A stretch of 64,000 nt of DNA from Streptomyces venezuelae (GCF_008642275.1 NZ_CP029189.1:3574501-3638500); one strand, 5' to 3'. Positions 34,828-44,455 are shown, counted from the first letter of the stretch. Program-made: numbers and translations. The notes: generated by a model from the letters alone, not told the origin.

Positions 34828-35541
34828 TCAGCCCCGGTCTCCCCGCGCCTTGGCCTCGATGCCCGCGATCACGACGTCGAGCGCGAGGCAGAAGTCGCCC
34901 TCCGGCGCCCGCCGGACCGTCCCGCCGCAGCCGTGCAGGAACTGCGAGACGGCCAGGTGGGCGCCGGTGCGTGCGGCGCCCACCAGGCCGGTGGCGTCCA
35001 GCAGCCGCTGGAGGGCGGCGTCGAAGGCCCGCGCGTGCGGGCCGATGTTCGGGAACGCGGCCGTGAGCGGAGCGACCCACGGGTGGTCCGCCAGCACCCG
35101 CCGGTAGCCGCGGGCCAGCACCCGCAGCCGCCCGGGCCAGCCCGCTTCGGCGCTCGCCCCGGCGCTCTCCCCGGCGCTCGCCGCCGCGGGCGCCCTGGTG
35201 CTCCCCGCCGTGCTCGCCGCCTTACTCCCCGCCGTGGTCGCCGCCGTCTCGGGTGGCAGTCGCAGCTCGCCCAGGGCGCTGTCGAGGGCGAGTTCGAGCA
35301 GGTCCTGCTTGGTGTCCACGTACCAGTACAGGGACATCGCGGTGACCCCGAGCCCGGCCGCCAGCCGCCGCATCGAGAACCGGGCCAGCCCGTCGGCGTC
35401 GAGCAGCCGCACGGTGGCGGCGGTGATCCGCTCCCGGTCCAGCCCCGAGGCTGCCTCACTGCGGCGTCTGGCGGGTGCGGCGGGCCTGGCGGCCAGCCAC
35501 ACACTGGTGCGGGTCTCGCCGGCATCGGCCGCGGTCACCAT
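34828..35541 (-). CDS. TetR-family transcriptional regulator
   Basis: 237 residues. HTH: ITAATVRLLDADGLARFSMRRLAAGLGVTAMSLYWYVDTKQDLL. The C-terminal part (ARTGAHLAVSQFLHGCGG) looks like the tetracyclin-repressor type C-terminal domain. A low-complexity Ala/Ser/Thr/Gly insert (about 103-140) separates them, probably a disordered loop encoded by imperfect repeats. It converges on the MFS exporter and could regulate it from the other side (inference). Confidence 0.88.
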   Translation of the reverse strand: MVTAADAGETRTSVWLAARPAAPARRRSEAASGLDRERITAATVRLLDADGLARFSMRRLAAGLGVTAMSLYWYVDTKQDLLELALDSALGELRLPPETAATTAGSKAASTAGSTRAPAAASAGESAGASAEAGWPGRLRVLARGYRRVLADHPWVAPLTAAFPNIGPHARAFDAALQRLLDATGLVGAARTGAHLAVSQFLHGCGGTVRRAPEGDFCLALDVVIAGIEAKARGDRG

Positions 35542-35663
35542 GCAGGCACCCTCCTCACGACAGGTGGATCAGCCCGGAATGCCCGGTCCGCCCTCTTGAT
35601 GCTAGGGGTTGTCCCGCCGATGGAGCCGGAACAGCGGAAGGGGTCCGCTGCCGTGAGGCCGGA

Positions 35664-37928
35664 TCAGGCCGTCGGAGCCGTCAGGTCGTAGAAGGTGGCT
35701 CCGCCGACCGTGGACGCCTTGAAGGTGGCTTTGATCCATGTCTCGATGTCCGTGCTGGTGCCCCCGCCCGGGCCGCCCCGGCCGCCGCCCTGTCCGCCGC
35801 CCGGTCCGCCGCCCCCGGACATGCCGCCCTCGGCGCCGCCGACGGTGCCGCTCTGGCCGATGAACCAGTGGATCTTCCCGTCCCGCACGTACTTCTGGAA
35901 CTGCTCCAGGGTCGGTGAGGGGTCGCTGCCGTTGAAGCCGCCGATCGGCATGACGGGCGCCCCGGACGCCAGCTGGTAGCTCGCCGCGTTCTGGGCGCCG
36001 ATCGCGGCCGCTGCCCAGGTGTACCGGTCGGCGTCGGTGGTGAGGGCCTTCTTGGCCTCCACGCTCACCCGGGCACCGTTCAGCAGACCGCCCGGCCCAC
36101 CCTGGCCGCCGCCGAACCGCTCGCCTCCGCGTCCCGCGCCCGCACCGCCCTGACCCTGCGGCACCCCGCCCTGGGCCATACCGCCCTGCGGCATCGCGCC
36201 TTGCGGCATCCCGCCCGGTGGCATCGCGCCCTGCGGCGGCATCCCACCTTGCGGTATCCCGCCCGGTGGCATCGCGCCCTGCGGCGGCATCCCGCCCTGC
36301 TGCCCGGCGCCCGGCCGGCCGCCGTTGGGCACCCCGCCCTGGCGGCCCTGCCCGCCCTGGAACATCTCGCCCGGTCCCCCGGGGCCGCCCATCATCCCGC
36401 CGGGTCCGCCCCGGCCGCCCGCCACCGCCGGTCCGGCGGTCACGATGGAGCCGGTGTGCGCGGTGCCCACCGTGGTCAGGCAGTACGCGAACGGCCCGGC
36501 CAGCGCCGCCGCCACGCCCAGGGCAGCCGTGGCCTGCAGCGCCCGGCGTCCGGCCCGCGCGGCGAACGGGAGCGCGGCCGCCACCAGCAGCCCGCCCACC
36601 AGCACCGCCCAGCGCAGCCAGGGCAGATAGCCGGTGGCACGGCCCAGCAGCACGAACGACCAGACCGCCGTCAGGGCGAGCGTGCCGGACAGGGTGAGCG
36701 CGGCGGCCTTGCCGCCCCGTTCCTCCCACAGCACCGCGACACCCATGCCGATCAGCGCGGCCACGAACGGCGCCAGCGCCACGGTGTAGTACTCGTGGAA
36801 GATCCCCTGCATGTAGCTGAAGACGGCCGCGGTGATCAGCAAGGGGCCGCCCCAGGCCAGGAACGCCGCCCGGGCCATGCCCTCCAGCGAGTCGGTGGCC
36901 CGGCGGGCCCGCCAGGTGATCACCAGCCCGGCGACCAGCAGGACCAGGGCGGCCGGCAGCAGCCAGGCGATCTGCCCGCCGATGTTGCCCGAGAAGAGCC
37001 GGTCGATGCCGGTCTCGCCCCAGCCCCCGCCGCCCCCGGCGCCGCCACGGCCGCCGCCGCCCACGCTTCCGGTCTCGTTGCCGTTGATCCGGCCGAGGCC
37101 GTTGTAGCCGAGGGTCAGCTCCAGGAAGGAGTTGTTCTGCGAGCCGCCGATGTACGGGCGGGAGGAGGCCGGCCACATTTCGACGACGGCCACCCACCAG
37201 CCGCCGGCCACCACCATCGCGAGCCCCGCCAGCAGCAACTGGCCCAGGCGCCTGCGCAGCCCGGTGGGTGCGCAGACGGCGTACAGCAGGGCCAGCGGCG
37301 GCAGGATGACGAAGGCCTGCAGGGTCTTGGTGAGGAAGGCGAAACCGACCGCCACCCCGGCCCAGACCAGCCACTTCGTACGGGCGCCGTCGAGGGCGCG
37401 CAGCACGCAGTACACGGTGACGGTCAGCAGCAGGGTGAGCAGCGCGTCGGGGTTGTTGAAGCGGAACATCAGCGCGGCGACCGGCGTCAGCGCGAAGGCG
37501 GCGCCGCTCAGCAACCCGGCTGCCGGCCCGAACTGGCGGCGCACGGCGGCGTAGAGCACACCGGTCGTCGCGACGCCCATCAGGGCCTGCGGTACGAGGA
37601 TCTGCCAGGCGCCGAGCCCGAAGAGCCGGACCGACAGCATCATCGGCCACAGGGCTGCCGGGGGCTTGTCGACCGTGATCGAGTTGCCGGCGTCGGAGGA
37701 GCCGAAGAAGAAGGCCTTCCAGTTCTCGCTGCCCGCCTGCACGGCGGCGGAGTAGAAGGAGTTGGCGTAGCCGGAGGAGCCGAGGTCCCACAGGAGCAGG
37801 GCGGCCGTGGCGATCAGCAGACCGGCCAGGGCGGGAAGTTCCCACCGGGGGCGGTCGGCCGCCGCGCGGCGGCCGGTGCCGGCACGGGCCTCGGGGACCG
37901 GGAAGAGCGAGGGTGCTGCCGTGGTCAT
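35664..37928 (-). CDS. GT39-type membrane glycosyltransferase
   Basis: 754 residues with about 11 membrane helices. The first periplasmic loop has DLGSSGYANSFYSAAVQAGS and TVDKPPAALWPMML, the acidic and DKPP motifs of polyprenol-phosphate-sugar glycosyltransferases (ArnT/PMT clan). The extracytoplasmic C-terminal part carries a long Gly/Pro/Met/Gln-rich low-complexity stretch (about 525-600, units such as GGMPPQGAMPP) before a folded tail. The start overlaps the stop of the GT2-GtrA gene (ATGA). Together they probably make and transfer a lipid-linked sugar to a cell-surface acceptor. Confidence 0.9.
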   Translation of the reverse strand: MTTAAPSLFPVPEARAGTGRRAAADRPRWELPALAGLLIATAALLLWDLGSSGYANSFYSAAVQAGSENWKAFFFGSSDAGNSITVDKPPAALWPMMLSVRLFGLGAWQILVPQALMGVATTGVLYAAVRRQFGPAAGLLSGAAFALTPVAALMFRFNNPDALLTLLLTVTVYCVLRALDGARTKWLVWAGVAVGFAFLTKTLQAFVILPPLALLYAVCAPTGLRRRLGQLLLAGLAMVVAGGWWVAVVEMWPASSRPYIGGSQNNSFLELTLGYNGLGRINGNETGSVGGGGRGGAGGGGGWGETGIDRLFSGNIGGQIAWLLPAALVLLVAGLVITWRARRATDSLEGMARAAFLAWGGPLLITAAVFSYMQGIFHEYYTVALAPFVAALIGMGVAVLWEERGGKAAALTLSGTLALTAVWSFVLLGRATGYLPWLRWAVLVGGLLVAAALPFAARAGRRALQATAALGVAAALAGPFAYCLTTVGTAHTGSIVTAGPAVAGGRGGPGGMMGGPGGPGEMFQGGQGRQGGVPNGGRPGAGQQGGMPPQGAMPPGGIPQGGMPPQGAMPPGGMPQGAMPQGGMAQGGVPQGQGGAGAGRGGERFGGGQGGPGGLLNGARVSVEAKKALTTDADRYTWAAAAIGAQNAASYQLASGAPVMPIGGFNGSDPSPTLEQFQKYVRDGKIHWFIGQSGTVGGAEGGMSGGGGPGGGQGGGRGGPGGGTSTDIETWIKATFKASTVGGATFYDLTAPTA
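36140..36320 (-). repeat. repeats encoding Gly/Pro/Met/Gln-rich stretch
   Basis: Imperfect 15- to 39-bp direct repeats (words such as GGCATCGCGCCCTGCGG recur) inside the GT39 gene. They encode collagen-like units GGMP/QGAMPP. Confidence 0.75.
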
Positions 37929-39199
37929 CGGTTGTCGTCCTTCACGTTCACGGGAGTGTCGCGCCGCTCGGGGAAGATCCAGGCGCGGAAGAGCAGGAAG
38001 CGCAGCACGGTGGCGGCGAGGTTGGCGGTGATCAGCACGGCCAGTTCGGTGCTGTGCGCGGGCTCGGCGGTGGCCGCCCCGAGCGCGGCGAGGGAGCCGC
38101 TGGTGAGGGCCAGCCCGATGGCGAACACCACGAGGCCCTGGGCCTGGTGGCGCACGGCCCGGTCCCGGCCGCGCACCCCGAAGGTGAGCCGGCGGTTGGC
38201 GGCGGTATTGGCGAACGCCGAGAGCAGCAGCGCGGCGCCGTTGGCGAACTGCGGACCGGTCCCGGCGCGGAAGGCGGAGTACAGGACCAGGTAGAGCACG
38301 GTGGACAGGGCTCCGACGGCGCAGAAGCCGAGCAGCTGGCGGGCGAGTCCGCCCTCCACCCCGGGCAGCGCGGCGCGGTCGCGCGGGTCGTCGCCGAAGG
38401 GGCGGGCGAGCCGGTCCAGCGGCAGCGCGCCGACCGCCAGTGCCCGGCCCACGCGCCAGACGCCCTTGAGGTCCTCGGCGGCGGTCCGGACGATGTGGAC
38501 GGTGGAGTCGGGGTCGTCGACCCAGTCCACCGGGACCTCGTGGATCCGCAGCCCGGCACGTTCGGCGAGGACGAGCAGTTCGGTGTCGAAGAACCAGCCC
38601 GTGTCCTCCACCAGCGGCAGGAGCCGCTCGGCGACCTCGCGCCGGATCGCCTTGAAGCCGCACTGCGCGTCGCTGAACCGGGCCGAGAGCGAGGACCGCA
38701 GGAGGAGGTTGTAGGCCCGCGAGATGAACTCCCGCTTCGCGCCCCGCACCACCCGCGAGGACCGGGCCAGGCGAGTGCCGATGGCGAGGTCGGAGTGACC
38801 GGAGATCAGCGGTGCGACCAGCGGCAGCAGGGCGTTGAGGTCGGTGGAGAGGTCCACGTCCATGTAGGCGAGGACGGGGGCGTCGGAACCGGACCACACC
38901 CGGCGCAGGGCCCTGCCCCGGCCCTTCGCCTCCAGGCGGGTGCTGCGTACGCCGTCCAGCGCGGCGGCGAGCCCGCGCGCGACCTCGGGGGTGCGGTCGG
39001 TGCTCGCGTTGTCGGCGACCGTGATCCGGAAGGGATAGGGGAAGGTCCGGCTGAGGTGCTCGTGCAGTCTGCGGACGCACGGCCCGAGGTCCTTCTCCTC
39101 GTTGAAGACGGGGATCACCACGTCGAGGACGGGCTCGCCGGGCACGAGCGCCAGGGGCGCGCGTGCCGGAAGGGCCCCGGAAGAGGTGTCGGTTCGCAT
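37925..39199 (-). CDS. GT2 glycosyltransferase fused to GtrA-like flippase domain
   Basis: 424 residues. The N-terminal GT2 domain contains VVIPVFNEEKDLGPCV, ADNASTDRTPEVA, the metal-binding MDVDLSTD and RLARSSRVVRGAKREFISRAYN. This is the dolichol/polyprenol-phosphate glycosyltransferase pattern. After about residue 285 come four hydrophobic helices of the GtrA type (LLGFCAVGALSTVLYLVLY, GAALLLSAFANTAANRRLTF). It would charge a polyprenol carrier and flip it. ATGA overlap with the GT39 gene; 25 nt after the sensor-kinase stop on the same strand. Confidence 0.93.
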   Translation of the reverse strand: MRTDTSSGALPARAPLALVPGEPVLDVVIPVFNEEKDLGPCVRRLHEHLSRTFPYPFRITVADNASTDRTPEVARGLAAALDGVRSTRLEAKGRGRALRRVWSGSDAPVLAYMDVDLSTDLNALLPLVAPLISGHSDLAIGTRLARSSRVVRGAKREFISRAYNLLLRSSLSARFSDAQCGFKAIRREVAERLLPLVEDTGWFFDTELLVLAERAGLRIHEVPVDWVDDPDSTVHIVRTAAEDLKGVWRVGRALAVGALPLDRLARPFGDDPRDRAALPGVEGGLARQLLGFCAVGALSTVLYLVLYSAFRAGTGPQFANGAALLLSAFANTAANRRLTFGVRGRDRAVRHQAQGLVVFAIGLALTSGSLAALGAATAEPAHSTELAVLITANLAATVLRFLLFRAWIFPERRDTPVNVKDDNR

Positions 39200-39224
39200 G
39201 GTCCGACACTCCCGGGGCGCCCTG

Positions 39225-40772
39225 TCACCGCTGTGTGCTGAGCCTGTGCCCCGGCTGTGAGTCCGTCCGGTCCGGCTGCGCGTGCGGCAGCAGGACCTCG
39301 AAGCAGGTCCGTCCGGGCTCGCTCCGTACGCCGACCCGTCCGCCGTGCGCGGTGACCACGGCCTGGACGATGGCCAGCCCGAGTCCGGTGGAGCCCGCCG
39401 CGCGGGAGCGGGAGGCGTCGCCGCGGGCGAAGCGCTCGAAGACGCGGGGGAGCAGGTCGGGGGCGATACCGGGGCCGTCGTCCTCGATGAGCAGCCGGAC
39501 GGCGGATGTTTCACGTGAAACGTGGGCGGTGACGGTGGTGCCCGGCGGGGTGTGCGTACGGGCGTTGGCGAGCAGGTTCACCAGAACCTGCTGGATCCGG
39601 GCGGGGTCGCCCCGTACCGGTGCCGGCTCCTCGGGCAGCTTCAGGCGCCAGTGGTGCTCGGGGCCCGCGGCCCGGGCGTCGCTGACGGCATCGACGACGA
39701 GCGGGGCCAGGTCGGTGTCGGTGTCACCGGTGGAGAGCGGGCGGCCCGCGTCGAGCCGGGCCAGCAGCAGCAGGTCCTCGACCAGGCCGGTCATCCGGGT
39801 GGCCTCGGACTCGATCCGGCCGAGGGCGTGCCGGGTGTCGGGGCCGGGCTCCTCCCGTCCGCGGCGCGTCAGTTCGGCGTAGCCGCGGATCGAGGCCAGC
39901 GGGGTACGCAACTCGTGGCTGGCGTCGGCGACGAACTGCCGGACCTGCATCTCGCTCTGCTGGCGGGCCGTGAGGGCCGAGGAGACATGGCCCAGCATCC
40001 GGTTGAGGGCCGCGCCGACCTGGCCCACTTCGGTGCGGGGGTCGGCCTCGGCGTCCGGGACACGCTCGTGCAGGGCGGGCTCGCCCGTGTGCAGGGGAAG
40101 TTCGGAGACCCGGGTGGCGGTGGCGGCCACCCGGCGCAGCGGGCGCAGGGCGACCCCGACCAGGGCCTGCCCGGCGAGGGAGGCCGCGATCAGCCCGGCC
40201 AGGGTGACGCACAGCTCCACCCCGATCAGGGTGCGCACGGTGGAGTCGACGTCGCCCAGGGGGAACGCCAGGGCGAGGCTCCCGTCGGAGGCGATCCGCA
40301 CCCGGTAGCTGCCGAGGCCCGGAAGCTCCGTGTCCACCGGCCCGGGCGCGCCCTGGTCCGCCGTCCGGGCGGCCTGGGCGGCCTGGGCGAGGGCTTTGCC
40401 CTGGGCCTCGGTCAGCGGCGGCGGCTGGTCGACCGACCATCCCTCGGCGCGGACGTTGCGGGCCGTCCCGAGGACGGTCCCGGCCGGATCGAACCGGATC
40501 CCGGCGGCGTCCAGCGGGCTGCCGGGAGCCATGACGAAGCCGGCGCTGTTCTCCCGGGCCGGCTTCCCGCCGGGCGCCCGCACGGCCATCCTCACGGAGG
40601 TCTTCAGCTGCTCGTCGAGCTCGGTGACCAGGTACGAGCGCAGGGCGAAGGTGGTCACGGTCCCGATGGCCGCGCCCACCACGGCGATCAGTGCCACCGC
40701 CGAGACGACGAGCCGGGTACGCAGCGACCAGGGGTGACGGCCACGCGGTCGCCGTTTCGTGCGGAAGGCCAC
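39225..40772 (-). CDS. sensor histidine kinase (HAMP, HisKA, HATPase)
   Basis: 515 residues. Two membrane helices (about 17-40 and 182-205) flank a periplasmic sensing loop. A HAMP region precedes the H-box DASHELRTPLASIRGYAEL, N-box QVLVNLLANARTH, and G-boxes EDDGPGIA and GSTGLGLAIV. The GTG start overlaps the response-regulator stop (TAGTG). It is the partner of the upstream response regulator. A perfect ParB box is embedded in its coding sequence at 39508-39521 (encoding HVSRET). Confidence 0.93.
   Translation of the reverse strand: MAFRTKRRPRGRHPWSLRTRLVVSAVALIAVVGAAIGTVTTFALRSYLVTELDEQLKTSVRMAVRAPGGKPARENSAGFVMAPGSPLDAAGIRFDPAGTVLGTARNVRAEGWSVDQPPPLTEAQGKALAQAAQAARTADQGAPGPVDTELPGLGSYRVRIASDGSLALAFPLGDVDSTVRTLIGVELCVTLAGLIAASLAGQALVGVALRPLRRVAATATRVSELPLHTGEPALHERVPDAEADPRTEVGQVGAALNRMLGHVSSALTARQQSEMQVRQFVADASHELRTPLASIRGYAELTRRGREEPGPDTRHALGRIESEATRMTGLVEDLLLLARLDAGRPLSTGDTDTDLAPLVVDAVSDARAAGPEHHWRLKLPEEPAPVRGDPARIQQVLVNLLANARTHTPPGTTVTAHVSRETSAVRLLIEDDGPGIAPDLLPRVFERFARGDASRSRAAGSTGLGLAIVQAVVTAHGGRVGVRSEPGRTCFEVLLPHAQPDRTDSQPGHRLSTQR
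39508..39521. promoter_or_regulatory. parS (ParB-binding) site inside kinase gene
   Basis: Perfect palindrome GTTTCACGTGAAAC, the conserved bacterial parS core. ParB binds it and spreads to organise the origin region for segregation. Confidence 0.9.
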
Positions 40773-41539
40773 TACTCGGCCGGCTTGATCAGGTAACCGG
40801 CGCCGCGCCGGGTGTGGATCATCGGCGGCATACCGAGGCCGCTGTCCAGCTTCCTGCGCAGGTAGGAGATGTAGAGCTCGACCACGTTGGCCTGGCCGCC
40901 GAAGTCGTAGGACCACACCCGGTCCAGGATCTGCGCCTTGCTCAGCACGCGCCGGGGGTTGCGCATCAGGTAGCGCAGCAGCTCGAACTCGGTGGCGGTC
41001 AGGTGGATCTCCCGGCTGCCCCGCACCACCTCGTGGCTGTCCTCGTCCAGCCGCAGATCGCCGACGGTCAGCACGGAACCGCCGCGCGCTGCCTGCGCGG
41101 CGCCGGAGCGCCGGACCAGGCCGCGCAGCCGGGCCACGACCTCCTCCAGGGAGAAGGGCTTGGTGACGTAGTCGTCGCCGCCCGCCGTGAGGCCCGCGAT
41201 CCGGTCCTCCAGTGAGTCCTTGGCGGTCAGGAACAGCACGGGCACCTGCGGGATCTCCCGGCGCAGGCGGCCGAGGACGGCCAGGCCGTCCATGTCGGGA
41301 AGCATGATGTCGAGGACGACCACGTCGGGCCGGAACTCGCGCGCCGCCCGTACCGCGCCCGCCCCGTCGCCGGCGGTGCGGACCTCGCAGCCCTCGTAGC
41401 GCAGGGCCATGGACAGCAGCTCCGAGAGCGAGGCCTCGTCGTCGACGACGAGCACCCGGCAGGGGCCGCCGTCGGGCCGCACCAGGGCCGTGGGGTGGTT
41501 GGTGGACGTGGACGCATGGGAGGTGGTCGTCGCAGTCAT
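40772..41539 (-). CDS. OmpR/PhoB-type response regulator
   Basis: 255 residues. Receiver domain: VLVVDDEASLSELLSMAL, phospho-acceptor Asp in VVVLDIMLPDMDGLAVL, FLTAKDS and conserved Lys in YVTKPFSLEE. The C-terminal winged helix has LTATEFELLRYLMRNPRRVL and VVELYISYLRRKLD. The ATG at 41539 follows a His/Ser/Thr-rich short leader. Operon with the sensor kinase and probably the two glycosyltransferases, so the system may control surface glycosylation. Confidence 0.94.
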   Translation of the reverse strand: MTATTTSHASTSTNHPTALVRPDGGPCRVLVVDDEASLSELLSMALRYEGCEVRTAGDGAGAVRAAREFRPDVVVLDIMLPDMDGLAVLGRLRREIPQVPVLFLTAKDSLEDRIAGLTAGGDDYVTKPFSLEEVVARLRGLVRRSGAAQAARGGSVLTVGDLRLDEDSHEVVRGSREIHLTATEFELLRYLMRNPRRVLSKAQILDRVWSYDFGGQANVVELYISYLRRKLDSGLGMPPMIHTRRGAGYLIKPAE

Positions 41540-41717
41540 ACCGAACACGCTGTCCCGTGCCTCTGAGAGCGTTCTTGTGCCTTCCTGTGAATTTCCTGAG
41601 AAAGGAATCCGGGAGGCGAGGCCGCGCCCCCTGGGCAGGACACCGGGCATGGGGCTGGCCGGGGCAGGGGCCGGCCAGAACAGGGCCCGCCGGAACAGGG
41701 GCCGCCGGAGCGGTGCG

Positions 41718-42605
41718 TCAGCCGTCGAGGCGGAACAGCCGGGCGCCGTTGTCGTGGCAGACGGCCCGCAGCCAGTCGTCCCCCAGGCCGAGCCGTTCGA
41801 GCGCGGCGAGCTGGTGCTCGTAGGGGTAGGGGATGTTCGGGAAGTCGGTGCCCAGGAGGATCCGGTCGCCGAGGTCCGCCAGGCGTCCGAGGTCCCCGGG
41901 CGGGAAGCCGCTCATCCGCTCGGCGAAGTCGGTGAAGGCCATGGTGGTGTCCAGGCGCACCTGCGCGTACCGGTCGGCGAGGTCGAGGAAATCGGTGTAC
42001 TCGGGCATGCCCATGTGGGCGATGACCAGCGGCAGCCTCGGGTGGCGGGCCAGCAGCCGGGCGATCGGCTCCGGGCCGGTGTACTTGCCCGGGACGGGGC
42101 CGGACGCGCAGTGGATCACGATCGGGAGGCCCGCCTCGGCGAGCAGCCCCCAGACGGGGTCGAGCCTGTCGTCGTTCGGGTCGTAACCGCCGACCTGAAG
42201 GTGCGACTTGAAGATCCGTGCTCCGGACTCGACCGCCTGGCGGACGTACGCGCTCACGCCCTCCTCCGGGAAGAACGTCGCGGTGTGCAGGCAATCGGGG
42301 GTGCGGGCGGCGAAATCGGCGGACCAGGCGTTGAGCCAGGCGGCCATCGCCGGCTTGTGCGGGTAGAGCATGGCCGTGAAGGCCCGGACCCCGAACTCCC
42401 TCAGGAACTCGACGCGCTGCTCCTCCTCGTGCCGGTAGGTGATGGGCCACTCGACGCCGGTCAGCGGGCCGACCGCGTCGAAGTAGTCCCACACCTTGTC
42501 CAGAACCCGCTCGGGCATGAAGTGGGTGTGCACGTCGACCAGTCCGGGGAGCCCCAGCCGTTCCCGGAAGGAGCGGACCGCCTCAGCCGTTGCGGACAAA
42601 ACCAT
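41718..42605 (-). CDS. amidohydrolase (metal-dependent hydrolase)
   Basis: 295 residues of the amidohydrolase-2 type: LVDVHTHFMPE (HxH metal ligands, about 24-26), IVIHCASGP, VIAHMGMPEY and the catalytic Asp in ILLGTDFPNIPYPYEHQ. Substrates of this group are often aromatic decarboxylations or lactone/amide hydrolysis; not determinable here. The start overlaps the preceding monooxygenase-like gene by 23 nt. Confidence 0.9.
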   Translation of the reverse strand: MVLSATAEAVRSFRERLGLPGLVDVHTHFMPERVLDKVWDYFDAVGPLTGVEWPITYRHEEEQRVEFLREFGVRAFTAMLYPHKPAMAAWLNAWSADFAARTPDCLHTATFFPEEGVSAYVRQAVESGARIFKSHLQVGGYDPNDDRLDPVWGLLAEAGLPIVIHCASGPVPGKYTGPEPIARLLARHPRLPLVIAHMGMPEYTDFLDLADRYAQVRLDTTMAFTDFAERMSGFPPGDLGRLADLGDRILLGTDFPNIPYPYEHQLAALERLGLGDDWLRAVCHDNGARLFRLDG

Positions 42606-42933
42606 GGCTCCGCTCGACGGTGCCGACGTGCAGGGTGTAGCTCTCGTACCAGTCGGCGCGGCCCTGCCTCATGGCCGCCTGGTGCTCCATGTCCTCCCGC
42701 CACGCGGTGAGGGACTCGTGGTCGCGGAAGTAGGCGACGGTGATGCCAAGACCTCCCGGGGTACGCGCGGACTCGTAACCGAGGTACCCCGGGTTGCCCG
42801 GAACCAGCTCCTTCATCCGCTCCAGGGTCTCGGCGTATCCGCTGTCGTCGGCGGCGCGGATGCTGCTGAAAACGGCCATGACATAAGGGGGCTCAAAGGC
42901 CTGTACCGGCTGAATGATCATGTTGAACACCAT
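42583..42933 (-). CDS. antibiotic biosynthesis monooxygenase (ABM)-fold protein
   Basis: 116 residues: YVMAVFSSIRAADDSGYAET, then PGYLGYESARTPGGLGITVAYFRDHESLTAWR and MRQGRADWYESYTLHVG. This is the ferredoxin-like dimeric ABM fold with the conserved W and H near the active site. Coupled to the amidohydrolase by overlap, suggesting a shared small-molecule pathway. Confidence 0.87.
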   Translation of the reverse strand: MVFNMIIQPVQAFEPPYVMAVFSSIRAADDSGYAETLERMKELVPGNPGYLGYESARTPGGLGITVAYFRDHESLTAWREDMEHQAAMRQGRADWYESYTLHVGTVERSHGFVRNG

Positions 42934-43061
42934 CGGCGGAGCACCCCCGACATGTCCACCGGAATCACCCTCGGGAGCCCAAAGGGATCCAAGTTTTGAC
43001 TTTTGGCCGCCGCAACCCGGACCGCGGTCCGAGCCGTGGTCCGCGCCGCAGCCAGCCGGTG

Positions 43062-43955
43062 TCAGAACAGCCCGCCCTGCTCGCCTGGAGCCGGGGAGAC
43101 GGACGGGATCTGCGCCGTCGGGACCGAGGTCACGGCCTCGCCGCCGGGAGCGGTGAGCTCCCAGCCCGCCAGAAGCCGGGTGTCCACCACGAGGCTGTCG
43201 GCAAGGTGCAGATCGGGCCCGGCCGCACCCGCCAGCCGGCCCACGACGGCCCCGCCCGGCACCATCTCGGTGAGCGCCCGCGCCGGTCCGGGCAGGCCCG
43301 GCAGGGCGTCCAGCCCGAACGCCCCTGCATGGTCCGCCACTTCGCACTCCACCCGCTCCAGCGACTCCGGCCACCCGGCCAGCGCCGCCGCCCGTGCGTG
43401 CAGCTCGGCGACCTCCCGGGCCCGATCAGGCGCGGCCGGCAGGTGGGCCCGTACCCCGCGCTTACGGGCGTACGCGATCCGGTCGGGCACCCCGAGCGCC
43501 GCCCGCAGCAGCTCCTCGGTGCGCCGCGTGGCCATCAGCGGACCACGCCCGAGCCAGGCCCAGGTCACCGCGCCCTGCTCCAGCAGCCGGGCCGAGCCGC
43601 GTTCCTCCGCGGTGATCCCGACCTTGACCATGCCGGGCCCGAACCAGGCCAGGTACACCCGGTAGGTGCGCGGATCAGCGGCGTTGGTGTCGGCCGCCAC
43701 GGAGAACGACCGGTCGAGGCGGGCGCACTCGGGGCACTGCGCGTTCCCGGCTCGGCCCGGCACGGTGTCCGCGGTGGGACAGGGCGTCCGCTTGCCGGCT
43801 CGCCGTACACCGAGACAGTGCCGCTCCCCGCGTGCCGCGAAGGCGATCCGCTGCCCGTACGCGAGCTCGCTCACCCGCTCCCCGCGCCCCTCCCCGTACC
43901 ACCCGATGGACGGTCGGCCGTCCTTCCACCGGATCCCGGTGCACCACCAGGTCAC
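43062..43955 (-). CDS. DUF2797 protein
   Basis: 297 residues. N-terminal WWCTGIRWKDGRPSIGWY, Cys pairs (CPTADTV..., CPECARLDRS) that could bind zinc, then a GIY-YIG-like segment TYRVYLAWFGPGMVKVGIT and TRRTEELLRAALGVPDRI. Function unknown. The GTG overlaps the stop of the AsnC-type regulator (GTGA), so the two are cotranslated. Confidence 0.85.
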   Translation of the reverse strand: MTWWCTGIRWKDGRPSIGWYGEGRGERVSELAYGQRIAFAARGERHCLGVRRAGKRTPCPTADTVPGRAGNAQCPECARLDRSFSVAADTNAADPRTYRVYLAWFGPGMVKVGITAEERGSARLLEQGAVTWAWLGRGPLMATRRTEELLRAALGVPDRIAYARKRGVRAHLPAAPDRAREVAELHARAAALAGWPESLERVECEVADHAGAFGLDALPGLPGPARALTEMVPGGAVVGRLAGAAGPDLHLADSLVVDTRLLAGWELTAPGGEAVTSVPTAQIPSVSPAPGEQGGLF

Positions 43956-44386
43956 AGCGGGAGCGGCCGCTCGAAGAAGGTGTCCAGGACGACGGTGGCA
44001 TGCGTTCCGCTGACACCGTCGATGGCGTAGAGCCGGCGCAGTACGTCCTGCAGCTGTTCGGTCGAGGCCGTACGCACCTTGACCAGCACGGACGCGCTGC
44101 CCGCGATGATGTGCGCCTCCTGGATCTCGGGGATCGCGGCGAAGTCGGCACCGGACTCGCCCATCCACGCGTTGGAGTCGACCATCACGTAGGCCAGGAC
44201 TCCGCTGCCGACGGCGGCCGGGTCGACGTCGACGGTGGTCCGCCGGATCACCCCGCGCTCGCGCAGTTTCCGTACCCGCTCGTGGGTGGCCCCCGCCGAG
44301 AGCCCGACGGCCGTGCCGAGAGCGGCGTACGACTGGCCTGCGTCCTGCTGCAGGCGCAGGACGAGCGCACGGTCGATGTCGTCCAC
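43952..44386 (-). CDS. Lrp/AsnC-family regulator
   Basis: 144 residues from GTG with GGAGAGGAAG upstream. HTH: VDDIDRALVLRLQQDAGQSYAAL with GLSAGATHERVRKLRERGVI, then the RAM ligand-binding domain (AYVMVDSNAWMG, EAHIIAGSASVLVKVRT). Probably senses an amino acid and regulates itself and the divergent SMP-30 gene. Confidence 0.92.
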   Translation of the reverse strand: MDDIDRALVLRLQQDAGQSYAALGTAVGLSAGATHERVRKLRERGVIRRTTVDVDPAAVGSGVLAYVMVDSNAWMGESGADFAAIPEIQEAHIIAGSASVLVKVRTASTEQLQDVLRRLYAIDGVSGTHATVVLDTFFERPLPL

Positions 44387-44455
44387 GCAATCTTCCTCTC
44401 CTGGGCCTGTCGACCCTTGCGAAGACGGTACCTGATCCTGCAATCTCACCATCAG

